A DNA stretch of 64,000 nt from Rhipicephalus microplus. Its lineage: Eukaryota > Arthropoda > Arachnida > Ixodida > Ixodidae. Location: the NCBI RefSeq assembly GCF_043290135.1, contig NC_134710.1, forward strand, positions 134,306,655-134,370,654, given 5' to 3'. The number at the start of each line of letters is the position of its first letter. Within the stretch, counting starts at the first letter, position 1. Shown piece after piece: positions 57,936 through 64,000 of the stretch. The notes beneath the pieces are model-generated. The model was not told the origin of the DNA. It searched no databases and saw only the letters and a list, made by a program, of their open reading frames with translations. The position numbers and the translations under genes are program-made.

Positions 57936-58933
57936 CAACAGTCAGACCACATGTTTTTTACGATCGCTTGTAGCTTCGTTATTATTCTACCGGGAAACTT
58001 CTTACTTATAAAGTTGAAAGTCCTTAGGGTAGACCTGACGCTACTGAAGTTTGATCAGGCTAGGTTTAATAGTTCCAGAGTTATTCTGCAATCAAAATTA
58101 AGCCTAATCACTAAAAAGATTAAATTGGTAATATCACCTCGCAAACGCATTTAAATTTTGTCCGCTTAATATAATAATAAACCACACCCCATAGGCTACC
58201 AGGAGGCACAATTCCGTACACACTAGACCCTTAATTGAGGTGGTAATCAGCAAAAAGCTCATTTCATTAAAACAAATTTTCAAAAGGAGCTACAAACGCC
58301 ACCGAAAAATAGCTAATATCTTCTTTTAGAACACAACAGTCCGGTTTTTTTTCGTGTAAAAATAATTTTGATAGCTTAAGGTAACCGGAAGATACAGAGT
58401 TAGAAAGAATATAACGAAAACCGCTAATAAACGTGTGGCGCCCGCGTCTTCCCTCGCTCAGAGGAGGAGGGTGGCTCACTGCTCGGGAGAAAGGTACGCC
58501 CGTCAGATCAAAGTCTTGAACCACGTGTTTTTTTTTTTTTTTTTCCTTACGATCGCTTTTAACTTTGCTAATAAACTACCAGGAAACTTCTCACTCATAC
58601 AGTGCAAAGCCCTAATTGTAGACCTGTCGCCGCTCAGGTTTCATCAGGACAGGAGTAATAGTACCGGAACTATTTCGTGACCAAAATTAATCCTAATCAC
58701 TAAAAAGATTAATTTGGTAACATCACCTCACAAACGAATTTAAACTTTGTCCGCTTAATATATCAATAAACAGCACCCCATAAGCTAATCGGAGGCCGAA
58801 CTCCGTACTCTCTAGACCCTTAATTAAGGGGGTAATCAGCAGAAATCTCATTTCAATAAAACATTTTTATAAAAATAACCACAAACTTGACTGATACACC
58901 GCTGAAACCTACATTTAGAACATAACAATCCGG
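57936..58933. repeat. 589-bp-period tandem duplication
   Basis: Unit 1 (about 57945-58345) and unit 2 (about 58530-58933) share, in order, acgatcgctt, aatcactaaaaagattaa, ttgtccgcttaatat, gacccttaatt-ag and aacaatccgg-type ends. Similarity is moderate. The unit-2 copy is interrupted at its last base by the RTE element, which fixes the RTE 5' end at 58934. Confidence 0.88.
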
Positions 58934-59008
58934 GTGCGGCGATGGCGTAGTGGTTAGAGCATCCGCCTCGCATGCAAGAGGCCCGTGGTTCAAATCCCGG
59001 TGCCGCGC
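58934..59008 (+). mobile_element. tRNA-like head at the 5' end of RTE copy 2
   Basis: 75 bases with an A box (gatggcgtagtggttagag), a B box (gtggttcaaatcccgg) and a seven-pair acceptor stem (gtgcggc with gccgcgc). The anticodon arm (gcctc...gaggc) has an 8-base loop and the T stem keeps three of five pairs, so it is a tRNA-derived promoter head and not a working tRNA. Confidence 0.8.
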
Positions 59009-62000
59009 TGTTCCCAACCGGAAAAAAAAAAATCCGCGTGTTGATGGAACTGCATTAAGAGGCCTGAGGTGTGGCCTCACCGGTAACCACCGCCGGGAAT
59101 GCACTCCCTCACCATGAAAGGATTGGCCACCCTGGTGCAGTATCTGGCCACTACCTCCCACATGCATACGTCAAATAACTCACGGCCCTCAGTTCCCAGC
59201 AGCTGCGAAGCAACTGACCATGGCGGCGGTCAGATCTGCAACGCAGCAGAGGGTGCTAAGAATCTCTGGACTACAGGCCGCCTTTGGAACCTGAACTTGG
59301 CAACGTTTAACGCTAGAACTTTATCTAGTGAGGGAAGTCTAGTTGTACTATTCGAGGAGCTAGAGGGTGTCAAATGGGATATAATAGGGCTCAGTGAGGT
59401 TAGGAGGACAGATAAGGCCTATACGGTGCTACTAATGGGCACGTCCTTTGCTATCGGGGCTTGGCAGACAGAAGAGAACTGGGAGTGGGGCTCCTAATTC
59501 ACAGAAACATAGCTGGCAGCATAGAGGAACACTATAGCATTAATGAAAGGGTGGTAGGTATCGTAATTAAACTGAATAAAAAATACAAGATGAAGGTATA
59601 CAGGCTTACGCGCCTACATCAATTGAAAGCTTCTATGAAGACGTGGAATCGGCAATGAGTAAGGTAAGAACACAGTATACTATAGTGATGGGCGACTTTA
59701 ATGCAAAGGTAGGGAAGAAGCAGGCTGGAGACCAGGCAGTAGGAGATTATGGCATCGGCACTAGAAACGCCAGAGGAGAGCTACTAGTAGAATTCGCAGA
59801 ACGTAATAATTTGCGAATTTCGAATACCTTCTACCGAAAACGACAAAACCGCAAGTGGACAAGGAGGAGCCCTAATGGCGAAAATAAGAACGAAATAGAC
59901 TTTATAATGACTGCACACCCAGGAATCCTGCAGGATGTGGAAGTAGTTGGCAAGGTACGATGCAGTGACCATGGAATGGTACGGTCTCGAATTCGCCTAG
60001 ACTTGAGGAAGGAACGACAGAAACTGATACGCAAGAAGCCAATCAATCAGCTAGCACTGAGAGGGAAAGTACAGGAATTCAGAGTGTCGCTGCAGAACAG
60101 GTACTCTGCTCTTAGTGAGGAAACCAACCTTAGTGTAGATACAATGAATGATAATCTAACGAGTATCATTACGGAGTGTGCAGTGGAAGTTGGAGGCAGG
60201 GTAGTTAGACAGGACACTGGCAAGCTTTCCCAGGAAACGAAGAACCTAATTAAGAAGCGTCAAAGCATGAAAGTGTCAAGTACAACAGACAAAATAGAAC
60301 TGGCAGAGCTTTCAAAGTTGATTAATAGGCGTAAAGTATGCGATGTAAGAAGGTATAACATGGAGAGAATTGAACACGCTCTGAAAAACGGAGGAAGCGT
60401 CAAAGCAGTGAAGAGGAAACTTGGGATAGGCAAAAGTCGGATGTTTGCACTAAGGGACAAAGAAGGCAAAATAGCTACCAATATGGATAGGATAGTTAAA
60501 TAGCGGAGGAGTTTTACAGAGATCTGTACAGTAGCCGAGATAACCACGACCTTAATACTATAACTAGCAGTAACCCAGATGACACCCCACAAGTAATGAT
60601 AGAAGAAGTCAGAAAAGCATTGGAGAGCATGCAAAGAGGCAGCAGCTGCTGGTGAGGATCAGGTAACATCAGATCTGCTGAAAGATGGAGGACAGATTGT
60701 GTTAGAAAAACTAGCCACCCTGTTTACGAGGTGTCTCCTGACGGGAAGGGTACCAGAGTCTTGGAAAAACGCTAACATCATCTTAATACATAAAAAAGGA
60801 GATGACAAGGACTTGAAGAATTACAGGCCGATCAGCTTGCTCTCTGTAGTATACAAGCTATTTATAAAGGTAATTGCTAACAGAGTAAAGAAAACATTAG
60901 AATTCAATCAACCAAAGAAACAAGCAGGATTTCGAACAGGCTACTCAACAATCGACCACAATCATACTATCAATCAGGTAATAGAGAAATGCTCAGAGTA
61001 TAACCAACCACTATACATAGCCTTAATAGATTACGACAAGGCGTTTGCTTCAGTAGAAATATCAGCCGTCATGCAGACACTGTGGAATCAGGGCGTAGAT
61101 GAAGTATATATAAACATTCTGGAAGAAATCTACATGGGATCAACTGCCACCATAGTGCTTCATAAAAAAAGCAACAGAATACCAATCAAGAAGGGTGTAA
61201 GGCAGCGGGACACAATCTCCCAAATGCTATTTACCGCGTGCTTACAGGAGGTTTTCAGAAACCTAGAATGGGAACAGTTAGGGATAAGAGTTAATGGAGA
61301 ATACCTTAGTAACCTGCGCTTCGCCGATGACATTGCATTGCAAAGTAACTCAGGGGACGAATTGCAACTCATGATTACGGAGTTAGACAAGGAGAGCAGA
61401 AAGGTGGGTCTTAAAATTAATCTGCAGAAAACGAAAGTAATGTACAACAACCTCGGGAAAAGAGCAGCGCTTCGAGATAGGTAATAGTGCACTTCAAGTT
61501 GTAAAAGACTATGTCTACTTAGGGCCGGTAATAACCGCAGAGCCTAACCACGAGATTGAAGTAACTAGAAGAATAAGAATGGGGTGGAGTACATTTGGCA
61601 AGCACTCTCAAATTATGACAGGTAGATTGCCACTATCCCTCAAGAGGAAGGTATATAACAGCTGTATCTTGCCGGTACTTAGCTACGGAGCAGAAACCTG
61701 GAGACTTACAAAAAGGGTTCAGCTTAAATTGAGGACGACGCAGCGAGCAATGGAAAGAAAAATGGTAGGTGTAACCTTAAGAGACAAGAAGAGAGCAGAG
61801 TGAATTAGGGGACAAACGGGGGTTAAGGATATCATAGTTCAAATAAAGAAGAGGAAATGGACATGGGCCGGGCATGTAGCGCATAGACAGGATAACCGCT
61901 GGCCATTAAGGGTAACTAACTGGATTCCCAGAGAAGGGAAGCGGGTTAGGGGGAGACAGAAGGTTAGGTGGGCAGACGAGATTAAGAAGTTTGCGGGTAT

Positions 62001-62094
62001 AAATTGGCAGCAGCAAGCACAGGACCGGGTTAACTGGCGCAATATAGGAGAGGCCTTTGTCCTGCAGTGGACGTAGTCAGGCTGATGATGATGA
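58934..62094 (+). pseudogene. RTE-clade LINE copy 2 (nearly full length, frameshifted)
   Basis: After the tRNA-like head and about 280 bases of leader, the endonuclease starts near 59290: LWNLNLATFNARTLSSEG, GVKWDIIGLSEVRR and, in another frame, GVGLLIHRN. From 59643 it matches copy 1 closely: MGDFNAKVG, KNEIDFIMT, CSDHGMV; then RT with RPISLLSVVYKLF, LIDYDKAFASV, RFADDIAL; then LSYGAETWRL. Breaks include a 1-base deletion near 60500, frameshifts near 59490 and 61460, and a stop at 61802. Motif B reads GVRQRDTISQMLF where copy 1 has GVRQGDTISPLLF. It ends with gctgatgatgatgatg. Confidence 0.9.
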
Positions 62095-62520
62095 TGTATG
62101 AACCATTCAACAGTACCTTAAATGTACTGCTATTTCAATGAGCACTGCTATTTCAATGAAAAAAGTTTTTTGAACCACCCCACAGAGCAAACAATAATAA
62201 AGTCCATATTAGCATTTGCTGCACCTGTCGCATAATTTAAGGATCTCCCAAGCTCACGACCTTAAAATTTGGAAAATTCGTGAAACCGAAAAGTAGAGGT
62301 GGAGAAAAAAAACTGGTGCACAATTTAGTTTTTTTTAGGGAAGAAGAAATATCATACGTTGCTCCAAATGATTGCCAGTAGCTCATTTAGACATCAGTGA
62401 TTATAGTGGTACTCAAAATTATGCGGCATACAAACATATGAGTAACTGAAAAAAATGTGCAATATCCTGTGACTAGCGCTAACAACCCCTTCCGAATTTC
62501 AATACGCTTTTCCGCAGGGC
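62095..62520. repeat. Diverged duplicated flank, copy 2
   Basis: Matches 47630-48140 in order (gagcactgctatttcaatga; gaccttaaaattt; ccgaaaagtagaggtgg; agcgctaacaaccccttcc). Confidence 0.7.
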
Positions 62521-63455
62521 ACCAGTTGACTGCTGCGAAGGTGGCTTAAGCTGCATTCTTTGCACGGGTTTTAACCAAAGCTAAGAAATTTTTAAACAGC
62601 TACACCCCCCCCCCCACCCCCCCAATGTCCCACCATTTTTCTTTTTTTTACGGGTGAGGCAGGGGGGGGGGGGGTAGGTGCCACTCTCAAGGCATGTTCA
62701 ATTAGGTAAAGTAACAATGGCGCGTGCCCGTTGCCGTTGACGGTACCGGATATCTACCACCAGGACCGTGGCCGGGACGACACAACTTCTAAGCAAATAA
62801 AATATTTTATGTGCCACTGCTGAGACAATCAACGTGGTTGCTGGCGTTCGCAGCACGTTGGGCTTGTTCGCGAGAGTAAAATGCGGCATACGCTTCCAGC
62901 TTTAGTTTCTAACAAGCCATAGCCGCGTTTTCAGGCTAGAAAATTTTGATTAGCTGCAAAGTGTTGGTGCCTACAGACACCCATTTTTTGTCTTGAAGTT
63001 CCGTCATCTCCCCGATAGATATCCGCTGCAGTCAGTGAACCAATGAGCGCGCAGTGTCGTTACTTTATTTGGTCGATCGCGCCTCGCGAGCGTAGGGCGG
63101 GTGCCTAGAATACAGACTGATGGCGCAAACTGCAGGTGGCCAACGTGGCCTCATTCCTCGCCGAAATTGGTGCACCTGAAAACATTTTGAGGCTGGATGG
63201 GCATTTTGGCACAACGATCGGGAATTGTATTAAATCGGCGCAGCTGTTGCACCCTTGCACTACTCTTACAGGTACCACCACATTTATTTTGGCAAAGCTT
63301 CAAGTACAAGCAGTACACTGCACGATACAATGCAACTCTGCTACACATTCCGTGCACTGCGACTGGCACCACCGCGCGTCCGCCAGAGCAGAATGTCGTT
63401 CAGAACCTGAGCAGAACCAAACGCTCTCCCAACGTCCGCTAGCACACAGTTTACT
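62521..63455. other. Non-coding stretch with C/G homopolymers
   Basis: 62607-62623 is C-rich and 62661-62673 is a run of G, on the two sides of a poly-T. ORFs near 63136-63459 have no family motif. No promoter could be defined. Confidence 0.4.
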
Positions 63456-63461
63456 GTAATC

Positions 63462-63659
63462 ATGAACTGCTGTGTATTCGATTGTACAAATAAGTACATG
63501 CCACGTCCTGCAGGAACGACGTTTTACTGTTTCTTAACTTGTCCCCGATTTATTGGGCAGCGTAATAAGTGGATCACAGATGTGCGACGTAGAAAGAGTT
63601 TGGTTCTCACTACTCTCTGCCGTCTCGCATTCTGCAGCTGCATGTTTGAACTGGCCTGA
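63462..63659 (+). pseudogene. THAP zinc-finger exon or scrap
   Basis: The ATG opens MNCCVFDCTNKYMPRPAGTT, then FYCFLTCPRF, then QRNKWITDVRRRK. This is the first half of a THAP domain (C-x4-C pair, F-Y-x-F loop, WI-x-x-VRR helix). The frame continues with unrelated residues to a stop at 63657, and the second half (C-S-x-HF) is not seen, so it is either a first exon or a relic. It starts with an initiator Met in the right place for a THAP protein, and may belong to a P-element-like or host gene. Confidence 0.55.
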
Positions 63660-63798
63660 GACACCATCTCTGCAGGGGCAATGATCTTGCATGATGTCCC
63701 TGCTGCCATAGAAGCTAGTGGGAAAAGAAACGTATGCAAAGCATTTTCATTCAGCTCATATCTGATGGAACGTTTTAATGAACCTTAATAACTATTAT

Positions 63799-64000
63799 GT
63801 AAAAGACTGTCTACTTAGGACAGGTAATAACCACATAGCCAAACCACGAGACTGAAGTAACTAGAATAATAAGAATGGGGTGGGGCACATTTGGCAAGCA
63901 CTCTCAAATCATGACAGGTAGATTGCCACTATCTCTCAAAAGGAAGGTATATAACAGCTGTATCTTGCCGGTACTTAGCTACGGAGCAGAAACCTGGAGA
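63799..64000 (+). pseudogene. RTE-clade LINE copy 3, 5'-truncated, cut by window end
   Basis: Starts at gtaaaagactgtctacttag and matches the C-terminal region of copies 1 and 2 (from about 46967 of copy 1) up to the window edge (tacggagcagaaacctggag). A stop replaces the codon after acca (tagccaaacc) and the arginine codon region reads agaataata. Confidence 0.93.

Overview
The window is animal nuclear DNA, most likely from a hard tick (metastriate Ixodidae). That assignment is an inference. It rests on several tRNA-derived SINE copies resembling the Ruka-type SINEs known from ixodid ticks, on the mix of RTE, I-clade, Ty3/gypsy and pogo elements, and on the absence of any prokaryotic operon organisation. 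No database search was possible.

One host gene is recognisable. Minus-strand exons of a USP10-type ubiquitin carboxyl-terminal hydrolase run from the right of the window to the left: 57213-56697 (disordered N-terminal part), 33671-33580 (catalytic cysteine box), 33055-32949, 16361-16242, 11537-11331 (Gln-Glu-Asp-Ala box) and 2073-1951 (start of the second half of the catalytic core). All have AG/GT splice borders, and their reading phases agree except between 32949 and 16361, where at least one short exon must be unseen. The 5' exons and the histidine-box exons appear to lie outside the window, or were not recognised.

Nearly everything else lies inside or upstream of this gene and is transposable-element material. 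Left to right: a Mutator-like relic (0.4-1.05 kb); a TTAA-flanked element (2.7-4.6 kb); a SINE (5.9 kb); a Ty3/gypsy pol relic split by a 1,148-bp solo LTR with a 5-bp target duplication (6.4-9.6 kb); a pogo C-terminal relic (10.3-10.9 kb); a nearly complete pogo/Tigger element with inverted repeats (11.86-14.11 kb); a Penelope-like GIY-YIG scrap (18 kb); an I-clade LINE (19.8-23.5 kb) inside a larger inverted-repeat element; several tandem repeats and hairpins (23.8-28.1 kb); THAP-domain scraps; SINEs; an initiator-tRNA-Met-like sequence (35.5 kb); a second I-clade LINE copy whose halves are separated by a 134-bp satellite (36.2-38.7 kb); a gag relic (41 kb); an RTE-clade LINE with an uninterrupted 836-codon ORF (45.0-47.5 kb); a nest of pogo elements inserted into each other (49.6-56.6 kb); a second RTE copy starting with a tRNA-like sequence (58.9-62.1 kb); a THAP exon (63.5 kb); and the start of a third RTE copy running off the end.

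I found no undescribed gene system. The most informative structures are the nested pogo cluster with precise TA-flanked insertions, the solo LTR, the satellite inside a LINE, the tRNA-headed RTE copy, and two RTE copies inserted beside diverged copies of the same flanking sequence.
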